From: WVYX01 sp039586815 | GTDB taxonomy: Bacteria; Gemmatimonadota; Gemmatimonadetes; Gemmatimonadales; GWC2-71-9 | Assembly (NCBI GenBank): GCA_039586815.1 | Contig: JBDHJR010000022.1 | Span: 19,025-83,024, forward strand | Direction of reading: 5' to 3' | DNA: 64,000 nucleotides | Shown here: piece by piece, positions 10,319 to 23,463 of the stretch | How the letters are laid out: each line of letters starts with the position of its first letter | Numbering within the stretch: the stretch's first letter is position 1 | Translations under genes and position numbers: made by a program | The notes under the pieces: generated by a model | Told to the model about the DNA's origin: nothing | What the model saw: only the letters and a program-made list of their open reading frames with translations | The model's database searches: none

Positions 10319-10689
10319 TCCTGCTTCCCCAGCAGGGATTCCATCTTCGAGAGCAGGCGCGGCAGCTCGATCGGCTTGGTGTCGTAGTCGTCGCACCCGG
10401 CTTCGAGCGCCTTTTCGCGATCGCCCGCCATGGCGTGCGCGGTGAGCGCGATGATCGGGACCTCCTGCGTCGCGGGCTCGGCACGCAGCTGGCGGGTGGC
10501 CTCCCAGCCGTCGATCTCAGGCAGGCTCATGTCCATCAGGATGAGGTCGTAGCCGTCCGCCTTGGCCATCTCCACGCCCTGGCGACCGTCCACCGCGATG
10601 GCGACATCGAAGCCCTTGCGCTGGAGCCGGCGCGACAGCATGTCGCGGTTCATCTCGTTGTCTTCAACCAACAGGATCCTCGGCATCAA
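10315..10689 (-). CDS. Single-domain response regulator (CheY/DivK-like)
   Basis: A 124-residue receiver with no output domain. Acidic residues in ILLVEDNEMN, the phosphorylatable Asp in ILMDMSLPEIDG, the Thr in IALTAH and the Lys in YDTKPIE are all intact. It lies 13 bases after the histidine kinase that lacks its own receivers and overlaps the Ser/Thr-kinase gene by a GTGA junction. It could be the detached receiver of that kinase, shuttling phosphate to the orphan HisKA domain next door; this is inference. Confidence 0.95.
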   Translation of the reverse strand: MMPRILLVEDNEMNRDMLSRRLQRKGFDVAIAVDGRQGVEMAKADGYDLILMDMSLPEIDGWEATRQLRAEPATQEVPIIALTAHAMAGDREKALEAGCDDYDTKPIELPRLLSKMESLLGKQE

Positions 10690-10702
10690 TCCCCCGTGGG
10701 CG

Positions 10703-12853
10703 CTATTTCGCCGCGGCCCCGGCGGGCGCTGGTGCCACTACCGCCGGCAGGCGTACGGTGAACGTGGTTCCTTCCCCTGGCGCGCTCTGGACCGAAACGT
10801 CGCCGCCCATCATCTCGCAGAACCGCCGCGTGATGGCGAGCCCCAAGCCCGTGCCGCCGTACTTGCTCGTGGTGGACGCATCCGCCTGCGAGAACGCCTC
10901 GAACAGACGGTCCATCTGCTCCTCCGTCATGCCGATGCCCGTATCGCTCACGCTGACGATGATCGCGTCGCCCTCGAATGGCGCCTCGTCCGCGCGGCGC
11001 CGCGTGTCGAGTACTACGGTGCCCCCCTCGGTGAACTTGCAGGCATTCGACAGCAGGTTGAGCAGCATCTGCCGCACCTTGGTGAGGTCGGCGTGCATGC
11101 GACCCAACTGCGCCTCCCGGCGAACCTCCAACTGATTGTCGTTCTTGTCCACCAGGGGCCGGGCCGTGGTCACCACGTCGTCCAGCATCGCGTCGACGTC
11201 GAACTCCTCGATGAAGAGGTCCATCCGCCCGGCCTCGATCTTGGAGAGATCGAGCACGTTGTTGATCAGCGAGAGCAGGTGGCGCCCGGCAGTGTTGATC
11301 TTCTCCAGGTCGGTGCCGAACTCGCCGTGGCCGAGGTCGACGACCTCCTCCTGCAGCATCTCGCTGTAGCCGATGATCGCATTGAGCGGCGTGCGCAGCT
11401 CGTGGCTCATGCTCGCGAGAAATTGGCTCTTGGCGCTGTTTGCGGCCTCGGCCTCCTGCCGCGCGCTGAGCAACTCGGTGATGTCGTGGTACAGTCCCAT
11501 CAGGCCGACACGCTCCCCGTCCACGATCACCGGCACACCGAGCACCTCGACGTCCACCATCGTACCGTCCTTGCGGCGCCGGCGTCCGATGCCGTGCACC
11601 GCGTGGTCCAGGGCGTCGCGCGTGTACTGCTCTGCCTCGGTGCGGGAGGCTTCCGTGGTGATCAGCTCGTCGAGGTTGCGACCCACCGCCTCCGCGCTGG
11701 AGTAGCCGAACAGCCGCTCGAAGGCGGGATTGCACGAGTAGATGTGATAGTCCCGACCGAGCGTCACGATCGCTACGGGGCTGTTCTGCAGCACCTCCTC
11801 GAAGTACTGCTTCTGTCTCTGTGCGGCGGTGTAGAGGCGGGCGTTCTCGATCGCGATGGCCGCCTGAGGCGCAAACATGTTGAGCAGCCGCAGGTCCTCG
11901 GGACCGAACACCCGCTCGGGATCGGAGTGCACCGTGGCGATGGCGCCCACCAGGCGGCGCCCGATCAGCAACGGCGCCGCCATCACCGAGTGCACGGTCA
12001 GGTCGGCGTACTTGGCCGAGCGCCCCAGCCACTCGTGATACGACGGGATGATGAGCGGCTCGTGCGTGCGTGCCACCGTTCCCATCGCGCCCTCTCCCAG
12101 CTTGAGCCGCGTGCCGGTGGACTCCTTGCCGATGTCCTGGCTCGCCACGACCTGCAGCTCCTGTGACTCCTCCTCGAAGATGGCTACCTCGCCGCCCGTC
12201 ACCCCCAGCAGGCTCACGGCGCGGCGCAGCACCGCCTGCAGCACGCGCGGCAGCTCCAGCTCGGCAGAGAGGTCGGCCATGGTGTCGAGCAACGCCTTGT
12301 GTTCGTCGGCGCGCAGCCGCTCCGCCACCAGCAGCCGGGCGCGGCCCACCGCGATCCCCGCCTGGTTGGCCGCAGCCGTGAGGATCTCGAAGTCGTCATC
12401 GCCGAACGCATCGGGCTCCGCGCTCTCCACCACGAGCACGCCGATGGTCTGACCGTCCACGCGCAGCGGCACGTCCAGCTCGGAGCCGGTGCTGAGGCTC
12501 GGCAGGTACTTGCTCTCGCGGGTGACGTCGGGCGTGTAGTGCAGCTTTCCGTCCATCAGGGCCTGCTCGCTGAGGCCCTCGCCCCGGTGTACGCGCCAGT
12601 CGGGTGGCACGTCGGGCCAGCCCACGCTCGCCTGGAGCACCCGATCTCCGGTTTCGGTATCCAGCAGGAAGACGCCCAGGAAGTTGTAACCCAGCGCTTC
12701 GTCCTGCAGCCCGCTCACCACCGACTGGTAGATCGCCTCCTCGTCCTGTGCAGCGGCAATCGCCGTGCTCAGCCGCAGCAGCGCGGCCTGACGCCGTGCG
12801 AGCGCTCCCCGCGAGTTCGTGTGCGTCTCGGCCGCGCCGGCGCGCTCGCTCAT
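10703..12853 (-). CDS. GAF-GAF-PAS histidine kinase without receiver
   Basis: A 716-residue soluble histidine kinase. It has two GAF domains (about 20-165 and 185-335), a PAS domain (about 350-470, NSPVAIVTL then CNPAFERLFGY), HisKA with SMSHELRTPLN (His near 483), and HATPase_c with N, G1 and G2 boxes (LLSNACKFT, DTGIGM, GGTGLGLAI) to about residue 705. There are no transmembrane segments, so it senses cytosolic or diffusible signals. ATG 12853 overlaps the upstream kinase stop (ATGA). It is clearly paralogous to the two kinases upstream but lacks their C-terminal receivers. Confidence 0.95.
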   Translation of the reverse strand: MSERAGAAETHTNSRGALARRQAALLRLSTAIAAAQDEEAIYQSVVSGLQDEALGYNFLGVFLLDTETGDRVLQASVGWPDVPPDWRVHRGEGLSEQALMDGKLHYTPDVTRESKYLPSLSTGSELDVPLRVDGQTIGVLVVESAEPDAFGDDDFEILTAAANQAGIAVGRARLLVAERLRADEHKALLDTMADLSAELELPRVLQAVLRRAVSLLGVTGGEVAIFEEESQELQVVASQDIGKESTGTRLKLGEGAMGTVARTHEPLIIPSYHEWLGRSAKYADLTVHSVMAAPLLIGRRLVGAIATVHSDPERVFGPEDLRLLNMFAPQAAIAIENARLYTAAQRQKQYFEEVLQNSPVAIVTLGRDYHIYSCNPAFERLFGYSSAEAVGRNLDELITTEASRTEAEQYTRDALDHAVHGIGRRRRKDGTMVDVEVLGVPVIVDGERVGLMGLYHDITELLSARQEAEAANSAKSQFLASMSHELRTPLNAIIGYSEMLQEEVVDLGHGEFGTDLEKINTAGRHLLSLINNVLDLSKIEAGRMDLFIEEFDVDAMLDDVVTTARPLVDKNDNQLEVRREAQLGRMHADLTKVRQMLLNLLSNACKFTEGGTVVLDTRRRADEAPFEGDAIIVSVSDTGIGMTEEQMDRLFEAFSQADASTTSKYGGTGLGLAITRRFCEMMGGDVSVQSAPGEGTTFTVRLPAVVAPAPAGAAAK

Positions 12854-15800
12854 GATTGCCGCACCCCGGCCGGAGGCCGACCGACCACCAGCCCCCGCAG
12901 GTGCGCCAGCAGTCGGTCGCGGTCCAGGCCGCGCTTCTCGACGATCCACTCGACCCCCCCGTTGAGCCGCTGGCGCTCTCCCTCGGTGAGGTCCTTGCCG
13001 GTGATTACGACGACCGGCACCGTGCGGCAGCCCTCCAGCTCGCGGAAGGCGGCCAGGAACTCGAACCCGTCCATCTCCGGCATCATGAGGTCCAGCAGCA
13101 CCAGCTCGGGCCGCTGCTCGGCCACCCGGTCGAGGGCAACGCTGCCGTTCTCCGCCTCGGTGACGCGCCACCCTTGCTGCTCCAGGGCGCGCCGCAGCAG
13201 TGCCCGCGTGGCGCCGTCGTCGTCCACTACCAGCACTGCCGCCTCCGCACTCGGGCGGCTGTAGCGGGTCAGCACCGTGGCGAGTCGCTCCCGGTCTATC
13301 GGCTTGGTCAGGTACTCCGAGGCACCCAGCGCGTACCCCAGGTTCTTGTCGTCCACGATCGTCAGCATGACGACGGGAATGTCGCGCAGCTCCGCGTCCT
13401 CCTTGAGCGTCGAGAGCACCGTCCAGCCGTCCATTCCCGGCATGACGACGTCCAGCGTGATCACGTCGGGTCGCTCCGCGCGCGCCACGCGCAAACCGCT
13501 GCCGCCATCGGGCGCTTCCAGCACGCGGAAGCCCTCCTTGGACAGGATGCGCGCCATCAGCGTGCGCGCGGCGGGGTCGTCGTCGATCACCAGTACCGAT
13601 CCCGCGCTGCCGTCGCCGCTGTGCTCCGGTTCAGGGGCGGAGCTTCCGGCCGGTGCAGGCGCGGCGACTTCCTCGTCCCCACTGATGATCGCGGGAAGTC
13701 GCACCGTGAAGGTCGTGCCACTCCCCTCCGCGCTCTCCACCGTGATGCTGCCGCCCATCATCTCGGAAAACCGCTTGCTCAGTGCCAGCCCGAGTCCGGT
13801 GCCGCCGTATTTCGCCGCGGTGGAGGCGTCGGCCTGGGCGAACGCCTCGAACAGCCTGTCCAGCTGTTCGCGGGTCATGCCGATGCCGGTATCCCGCACG
13901 GCGAACAGCAACCACTCGCCCGCGCCGGAGTCTCCGTCCCGTGTGACCTCGAGCGAGATGGTGCCCCGTTCGGTGAACTTTGCGGCGTTGGACAGCAGGT
14001 TGAGCAGCACCTGACGCACCCGCGTCCCATCGGATTGCATGGTTCCCAGAGTGTCGCCGGCGCGCAGCTGCAGCTCGTTGCCGTTCTTCTTGATGAGGGG
14101 CTCCACGGTCGTGGCCACGTCCGAGACTGCGGCTGCCACGTCGAACGTCTCCACGTAGAGCTCCATCTTGCCCGCTTCGATCTTCGACAGATCCAGCACG
14201 TCGTTGATCAGGCTCAGCAGATGGCGGCCCGCGCCGTGGATCTTCTCTAGGTCGGGAACGAATCCGTCCTGCCCGGCGTCCCGCGCGTCCTCCTGCAGCA
14301 TCTCTGCGTAGCCGAGAATGGCGTTCAGCGGCGTGCGCAACTCGTGACTCATGCTGGCGAGGAACTTGCTCTTTGCCGCGTTGGCGGCCTCGGCGTCGCG
14401 TCGCGCGTCCCTCAGCTCCGTGATGTCGTGGTACAGCGCGATGATCCCGACCTGCTCTCCCCCCACGAGAACCGGGATCGTGAACAGCTCCACGTCCACC
14501 ATGGAACCGTCCTTGCGGCGCCGGCGTCCCGTGCCCTTGGTCATCTTGCCGGCCAGACCCTCCTGGGTGTAACCGGCCGCGGCGGCGCGCGTCTCGGGAG
14601 TGGTCACCAGCTCGTCGAGATTGCGACCCACCACCTCGTCCTGGGTGTAGCCGTACAGCCTCTCGAACGCCGGATTGCACGACACGATGTTGAAGTCGAG
14701 GTCGAGGTTGACGATCGCGACCGGGTTGTTCTGCACCAGGTCCTGGAAGTACCGCTGCGACGCCTCGAACAGGCGCGCGTTCTCGATTGCGATCGCGGCC
14801 TGCGGAGCGAACAGCTCGAGCCGTCGGAGGTCTTCCCCGCCGAACTCGCGTGACGGGTCGCCGTGCACCGCGGCAATGGCTCCCACCAGGCGGTTGCCGA
14901 TGATCAGCGGAGTGGCGATGACCGACTGCAGCTCGGTCTGGGTGTACTGGTGCTGGTTCGAGCGGCCCTCCCACTCCTGGTACCGTGGGATGATGAGCGG
15001 CTCCCGTGTCTTGGCCACTCGTCCCATGGCGCCCTCGCCGATCGCCATGCGGGTGCCCACGGCGTCGGAGGGCATGTTGTGGCTCGCCACGATGGCGAGC
15101 TCGTTGCGCCACTCGTCGACGGTGGCGAGCTCCCCTCCGGTGACGTTGAGGAGGTCCACGGCGCGCTTCAGCACCCGCTGCAGCACCTTGGAAAGCTCGA
15201 GCTCGCCGGACAGATCCTTGAGCGTGTCGAGCAGCGCCTGCTGCTCCCCTGCCTGCTGCCGCTCGGCAGTGAACAGCCGTGCGTTCTCGATGGCGATAGC
15301 CGCCTGCGCCGCGAACAGGTTGAGCAGACGGAGATCCTCGCGGCCGAACTCCCGCTGCGGGTCGGTGTGCACCGCCGCGATGGCTCCCACCAGGCGAGTG
15401 CCGATCAGCAGCGGCGTGACCGCGGCCGCCCGTATGTCTCCCGTGTACTGTGGAGACGCCCCCTCCCACTCCTGGTAGTCGGGTATGATGAGCGGCTCCC
15501 GCGTCACGGCCACCCGTCCCATGCCCCCCTCGCCGAGCTGCATCCGGGTGCCGGTAGAGTCCTTCCCGATGCCGTGGCTCGCCACCACGACCAGCTCCTC
15601 GGATGCTTCGTCCAGCACGGCCAGCTCGCCGCCGGATACGTCCAGCAGAGGCACCGCCCGCTCGAGCACCGCCTGAAGCAGCGTGTCCAGCTCGAGCTCG
15701 CCCGAGAGGTCGGCGAGAGTATCGAGCAGCGCCCGCTGCTCGCTGCTGCGTTTGCGCTCGGCCGACAGCAACCGCACGCGGCCGATGGCGATGCTCGCCT

Positions 15801-16157
15801 GGTTCGCGGCGGCCGCCAGGATGTCGAGGTCGCCCTGGCTGAAGGAGCCGCCCTGCTCACGCCGCACCACGAGCTCGCCGATCGCACTCTGGTCGATGCG
15901 CAGGGGGAGCCGCAGCTCGGAGCGGGAGTCGCCGGTGTCCTTGAAGCGTCCGGCGCTCGCCTTGAGTGACGGAGCGAAGGAGGCCGTGCCGGCCATGTAC
16001 AGGCCCACGCCGTCGAAGCCGAACGCCGGGTGCCGCAATCCCTCGACAACGCTGCGGCACACGTCGTCTTCGTCCTGCGCCTCCGCAATGCGGGTGCTCA
16101 GGCCCAGCAGGGCCGACCGCATCTCGGCGGCGCTGGATTCGGGGAGCGAGGGTCTCT

Positions 16158-16161
<4 letters not shown>
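12850..16161 (-). CDS. Hybrid histidine kinase, 3xGAF-PAS-HisKA-HATPase-2xREC
   Basis: A 1103-residue soluble hybrid kinase. The first GAF (about 10-150) is divergent, and two closely similar GAF domains follow at about 165-320 and 335-490 (GEGxMGRVA...REPLIIP...YQEWEG in both). PAS is at about 500-620. HisKA contains SMSHELRTPLN (His near 605), followed by HATPase_c and two receivers (about 857-970 and 976-1095), each with its Asp and Lys. ATG 16161 overlaps the stop of the upstream kinase (ATGA), and its own stop overlaps the next kinase in the same way. The extra GAF compared with its neighbours suggests internal domain duplication. Confidence 0.95.
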
Positions 16162-19112
<2,951 letters not shown>

Positions 19113-19276
19113 AATAGCCGGCGTTGTTGGTTTACATGGTCAACGGTTTGGGGGAAGCGCGAGCCCGTGGGGTGGGGCGATCCCCGGGGTCGGCCTTGCG
19201 GCCCCCCCCCATGGTCCGCTAATGTGTCGTGCGCCCTAAGCGGGAACAATTCTATCAACATTTAGGAGGTGCGGTG

Positions 19277-21193
19277 ATGAGCAGTTGGCGCAGACGCCTG
19301 GGGGTACCAGGCGTCATCGTGGCCCTGGGTCTTGCCGGGGCATGCAGTGAGGCAGGGGAGGATCTGACGTCGCCCGATTCGAGCGACGTCGTTTCGCTGG
19401 CGGAGCCCGGCGAGGAGCTGACGCCGCTGTTCCAGCACGTGGACCCAGTCTTCGTGGCAGACAATCCGTCCTGCACGGACCTGGGATACTCATTCGGCTT
19501 CAAGCCTCAGCCTGAGCCGCCTCCGACGGGCGACTATGGCTTCCCGAACACCAACTTGACGGTCTCAATCAGTTCTGACGGCACCTACTTCGACTGGACC
19601 TCGGACCTCGGCGTCGACGCCGTGATCGTCAAGGGCGGCCCGAACGCCAACCTGTACGTTTACGATCCGCCCCAGGAGTCTCTCGGTGACGACGGGCTGC
19701 ACTCGCCCATCAACCCCAACAACGACGAGCCGTTTGCCATCAGCCACATCGAGTTCTGCTACGACTTCGAGGTGGACGTCAGCAAGGACGCCGCCACGGA
19801 GCTCACCCGCACGTACGATTGGGGCATCACGAAGGACCCCAACGGGAGCTACGTCGGCTTCCCTGGCGACGCCTTCGCGCACGAGTACACGATCACGGTG
19901 GATCGCACCGGCTTCACCGACAGCGACTGGGCAGTGTCCGGCACCATCACCATCGAGAACAACACGCCGCTTGACGCGACGATCGAGAGCGTGAGTGACG
20001 TGATTTCTGGCGGTGTCGCGGCGACCGTGGACTGTGGTGTCGATTTCCCCCACACGCTGGCGTCTGGCGAAAGCCTGTCATGCACCTATTCCGCGGGGCT
20101 TTCCGACGGGACGGACCGCCTCAACACCGCGACCGTCGGGACCAGCGGCGACGTGGGCGGCGGAGAGGCCACGGCGGACGTCGACTTCTCCAACGCCACC
20201 ATCACAGAGGTGAATGCGGAGGTCAACGTCACTGATGATTTCGGTACGTCGGACACCGGTGACGACAAGGACTTCGGCCCGCTGGGTGACGACGCTTCGG
20301 TCAACTACTCCCGGGACTTCGTCTGCCCGACCGACCTGAGCCTCTACACCGACGGCGTGTATACCGAGTCGGTCACGAACACGGCCACGATCGACGAGAC
20401 CGGTGATTCCGACGACGCCACCGTCGACCTCACCTGTTACGTCCCGGCCACGGCGAAGGTCGTGAAGACCACGACCGAGGGTGGCGAGGACATCGGGCAG
20501 TTCCCGTTCAGCTTCCAGCTGTACGCCCCGAGCGGAGACCTGATCGAGACCAAGACGCTCGGCACGAGCGGCGGCGACGTGACGTTTGACGCCGACCTGG
20601 AGGACGAGGGTACCTGGACGGTCAAGGAGATCCTGCCGGCCGGTTGGGTCAGCACGACCGATCTGACGTGTGAAATCGTCGTCGCCTATCCCGGCAGCGA
20701 GAATCAGACGTACACCTGCGATTTCGACAACGTCGAGATGGGTCGCGTGAACCTGCTCAAGCTGACCAATGGTCTGCCGACCACGAATCAGGTGTGGAGC
20801 TTCACTCTCTACGACGCCTACGGCAACGCCGTGGCGACAGATGGCACACCGCCGGCGTTGCTCGACTTCGGCAACGTCGACCTGATTCCGGGCGCAACCT
20901 ACACGGTGTGTGAGAGCCCGATCCCGGCCAGCTGGACTGTGCAGTGGGCCGTGGACGAAAACGGCAACGGCGTGATCGACGCAGGCGAGACGCTGCCGTT
21001 CGTTGGCGGCGAGGCGGATCTCATGAATGACGGCCTGCTCCAGGTGTACGATCCGGATCCCAACTACGGGCAGAACGGTGCCGTCAATGACACGCGCTGT
21101 GTGAACTTCCAGCCAGCCCCCGGCGAGATTACCAGCTTCATCGTCGACAATCAGGAACGGCGGTCCGGCGGAAGGCTGGTTCCTGCTCGATGA
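19277..21193 (+). pseudogene. Secreted surface protein, 5' part, interrupted by frameshift
   Basis: 638 codons from ATG 19277 with an AGGAGGTG Shine-Dalgarno. It has a signal/lipoprotein-like N-terminus (hydrophobic helix ending LGLAGAC), then a large acidic, Thr/Ser/Gly-rich region of beta-sandwich repeats (DUF11/prealbumin-like style, for example VTNTATIDETGDSDDATVDL and EEGTWTVKE-like segments). Few Lys or Arg are present, as in many surface or adhesin-like proteins. The frame ends in an unnatural arginine-rich tail after VDNQ. Reading continues one base out of frame at 21156 with a matching C-terminal domain, so this looks like a gene damaged by deletion or an assembly error. Function unknown. 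Confidence 0.8.
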
Positions 21194-21530
21194 TCTGATT
21201 CCGACCACGGTTGGTGCCACGACGATTTCCAACTGCGAGGAAGGGGTGAGCATCCTCGACCAGCGGGATCTCGACAGCGGCAGGAAGAGGGCCAGTGACG
21301 CGGCCTACACCCTGGCCATGCACCTGCTGGCGGCCAAGCTGAACCTGGCGGCGGGTGCGGAGACGTGCAGTGGGGTAGTGGATGCAGTTGCCGCCGGCGA
21401 TGCCTTGTTGCAGAGCATCGGGTTCGACGGCACTGGCAGCTATCTGCGTCCGAAGGATGCCGAGTACCAGACGGCTCTGGCTCTGGCAGCCACGCTGGAC
21501 GAGTACAACAACGGCAACCTCTGCCAGTAA
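21156..21530 (+). pseudogene. C-terminal domain of the interrupted surface protein
   Basis: From AAC 21156 the frame reads NGGPAEGWFLLDDLIP and continues through ILDQRDL, YTLAMHLLAAKLNLAAGAETC, LLQSIGFDGTGSYL and DEYNNGNLCQ to TAA. This is the characteristic C-terminal module that follows a TIGYWKNW-type motif in related surface proteins (recalled knowledge). Here that motif, about 20-30 residues, is missing exactly at the frame change (21152-21156). It is not an independent gene: the first possible start, GTG 21246, lies inside the domain and there is no spacing for a promoter. Confidence 0.75.
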
Positions 21531-21566
21531 CTGCTCTTAGAGCGACATAAGGGGTTCCTGTACAGG

Positions 21567-21592
21567 AAGGGCCCGGCTTCGGCCGGGCCCTT
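21567..21592 (+). terminator. Rho-independent terminator after surface protein
   Basis: A perfect 11-bp stem (AAGGGCCCGGC / GCCGGGCCCTT) with a TTCG tetraloop, followed by TGCTTT. It lies 36 bases after the surface-protein stop and upstream of the convergent tRNA-Gln. It can work in both directions. Confidence 0.9.
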
Positions 21593-21611
21593 GCTTTGAG
21601 GTGGGTGCCAG

Positions 21612-21682
21612 TTGGCCCCGATGGACTCGAACCATCATTTCCGGATCCAAAGTCCGGCGTCCTACCGTTGGACGAGGGGCCA
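21612..21682 (-). tRNA. tRNA-Gln (anticodon TTG)
   Basis: A 71-base cloverleaf on the minus strand. The acceptor stem TGGCCCC pairs with GGGGCCA, the D arm contains AACGGTAGG, the anticodon loop is CTTTGGA with anticodon TTG, and the T loop is GGTTCGAGTCC. The discriminator base is A and CCA is not encoded. Its 3' end faces the bidirectional terminator at 21567-21592. Confidence 0.95.
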
Positions 21683-21737
21683 GTGCGCTGGGAATCTAAC
21701 TGTGCTGGAGCGGTTGGTGGGGCGCCGAGAGCGCCCC

Positions 21738-22121
21738 TCAGTCCACTACACCCTCCCAGCCGGTGGCCCGGCGCAGCACCGAGGCTACGGCCTCCTGCAG
21801 CTCGGTGGCGTTCAGCGGCTTCACCAGCGTGCGCAGCGCACCGTAATCCTCCGCGAGGGGCAGTTGGTCGGGGCTCACCCCCGTGACGGCGATGATCTTC
21901 ACGTCGGGGAAGCGGTCCTTCAGCTCGCGGATGGTCTTGAGCCCGTTCATCACTGGCATGGCCAGATCCACGATCACCGCATCGGTGGGCGAGCGCTCGT
22001 AGAACTCGAGTCCCACCTCTCCGTTGGGCGCGTAGTGGACCTCGTGCTGCGCGGCCTCCAGGACAGAGCCCGCAGCGAGGCGCGAGACCTCGTCGTCGTC
22101 GATCACGAGTATGGTGGGCAT
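21738..22121 (-). CDS. Single-domain response regulator
   Basis: A 127-residue receiver. Acidic residues in ILVIDDDEVSR, Asp in VIVDLAMPVMNG, Thr in IAVTGVS and Lys in LVKPLN are all present. There is no output domain, so it acts by protein contact or as a phosphate carrier. The start was set at ATG 22121 (after GGGGGAG) rather than the upstream in-frame ATG 22151. It lies between tRNA-Gln and the minor-pilin operon, about 2.6 kb from the start of the kinase array. It could serve either system; the sequence does not decide. Confidence 0.92.
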   Translation of the reverse strand: MPTILVIDDDEVSRLAAGSVLEAAQHEVHYAPNGEVGLEFYERSPTDAVIVDLAMPVMNGLKTIRELKDRFPDVKIIAVTGVSPDQLPLAEDYGALRTLVKPLNATELQEAVASVLRRATGWEGVVD

Positions 22122-22264
22122 GGCTCCCCCCGGGTCACGGCCGAACCCCATTCCTAAGGGCTTCCGGGCCGGCCGTCAACGATCTTCCGCCGTGGAATCT
22201 TGCGTAAGTGGTTGGTATGTAGCCAGTTACCTGGCGCGAGCGAGTTCGCAGTGAGGCCAAACAG

Positions 22265-22295
22265 AACGGCGCCGGCGCACCGCGCCGACGCCGTT
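22265..22295 (-). terminator. Terminator-like hairpin after the minor-pilin operon
   Basis: On the minus strand a long GC-rich stem (AACGGCG...CGCCGTT with internal CGGCGC pairs) is followed by CTGTTT, about 20 bases after the pilX-like stop. The T tract is short, so efficiency is uncertain. The remaining 22122-22264 shows no gene. Confidence 0.6.
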
Positions 22296-22316
22296 CGGGC
22301 TCATCGCCAGGCGTGC

Positions 22317-23462
22317 CTAGAAGAGCTGCACCCAGCCGCGGGAGCGCAGCGGGCTTCCCGCCGCAGCTGCCATCTGGGCACGCTGGATGGCGCAGCGAGA
22401 GTAGTTGAGCCCCACCGTGCCGATGATCGTGTTGTCGTCCAGCTGCACGTTCGCTGCCAGGACGCCGCCGACGAACTTGTTGCCGTTCCCGGCCGACTTG
22501 AGCGAGCCCCGCACCACTACGATGCCGTAGAACTCGAAGCCGCCCTGGGCGCTGAGGTCGCCTTCCACAAGCAAGAGGCCCTGGCCCACACCCGTGTTCA
22601 CGGTGATGTCGCCGTTCACGTAGATCACGGGGTAGTAGCTGCCGCACTGCCCCGTCGGGTCGAGCGGGTCGCCCCAGTTCTTCTGCTGCCCGATGTCGCA
22701 GTCGCCGCCCCCGTCCAGCAGCGGCCCGATGTCCTGGTAGTTGCCGGCGGGGAGCTTCTTGTTGGCGAGCGCCTTCAGCGCCTCCCAGTCGCCGTCGCCG
22801 TAGTCGAAGAACGTGTCGTCGTCGATGAACGGATCTTCGTCCACCTTGGGGTCGCCCGACACACAGGCGGTGCCCTTGCATCCCCCGGTCCACTTGATGT
22901 CGTCCTCGTTGGGCACGCGCAGGCCGGCCCTGGCGGGGCCTGGAGCCGCGCAGGAGGCCCAACCCGGCGGCACGAGGTCGTTGCCGTTCAGGCCGGCGTT
23001 GCCGCCGATGGTGCCGGGGCCTCGGGTCGTCAGCGCCGCCTGGATGTCGAACAGGATGCTGCGCAGCTTAACGAACGCGCCGATGCGCTGCCGTGCCTGT
23101 CCCGACCCGCTGTAACCGGTCACGTCCACCAGGAACAGCTCGTTGTTGAGGCGGCGCACCGTGCCGTCGTAGTTGCCGCTGCCCGCGGCCGACGCTCCCA
23201 CAATGGAGTCGACCCCCATAACCGGCAGCACGTTCCAGCTGACGACGTCCCACTGCGCGATGGTTTCCGCGACGCCGTATTCGGCTGCCGCGAATGCCTG
23301 CTCGACCTTGCGGGAGTTCTGTCCCGCGCGGTTTTCCAGCATGGCGGACATGAAGAAGCCCGACACGATGGCGCCCACCACCACGAGCGACAGGATCGTG
23401 AGCAGGAGGGCGATGCCGCGCTCGTCGCGCAGCCGTGGCATGTGACTCGCTCGACTGGTCAT
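22317..23462 (-). CDS. PilX-like minor pilus assembly protein
   Basis: 381 residues. A short positive N-terminus is followed by RGIALLLTILSLVVVGAIVSGFF, a class III-like hydrophobic helix of PilX type with ERG before it. This suggests prepilin-like processing or at least membrane insertion. The body is large, with Cys pairs and a C-terminal right-handed beta-type stretch (INVNGDITV-like, LLLVEGDLSAQGG, GIVVVRGSL) seen in PilX N-terminal-domain proteins. The start ATG 23462 has AGGGG seven bases upstream. It is the last gene of the GspH-PilV-PilW-PilX order. No PilY1 follows. Confidence 0.8.
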   Translation of the reverse strand: MTSRASHMPRLRDERGIALLLTILSLVVVGAIVSGFFMSAMLENRAGQNSRKVEQAFAAAEYGVAETIAQWDVVSWNVLPVMGVDSIVGASAAGSGNYDGTVRRLNNELFLVDVTGYSGSGQARQRIGAFVKLRSILFDIQAALTTRGPGTIGGNAGLNGNDLVPPGWASCAAPGPARAGLRVPNEDDIKWTGGCKGTACVSGDPKVDEDPFIDDDTFFDYGDGDWEALKALANKKLPAGNYQDIGPLLDGGGDCDIGQQKNWGDPLDPTGQCGSYYPVIYVNGDITVNTGVGQGLLLVEGDLSAQGGFEFYGIVVVRGSLKSAGNGNKFVGGVLAANVQLDDNTIIGTVGLNYSRCAIQRAQMAAAAGSPLRSRGWVQLF

Positions 23463-23463
23463 G

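Noticed and set aside
13631..15469. Minus-strand 612-codon frame inside the hybrid kinase region
   Set aside because: Arg/Gly/Ala-rich out-of-frame shadow of the 1103-residue kinase; no motifs and no start site.
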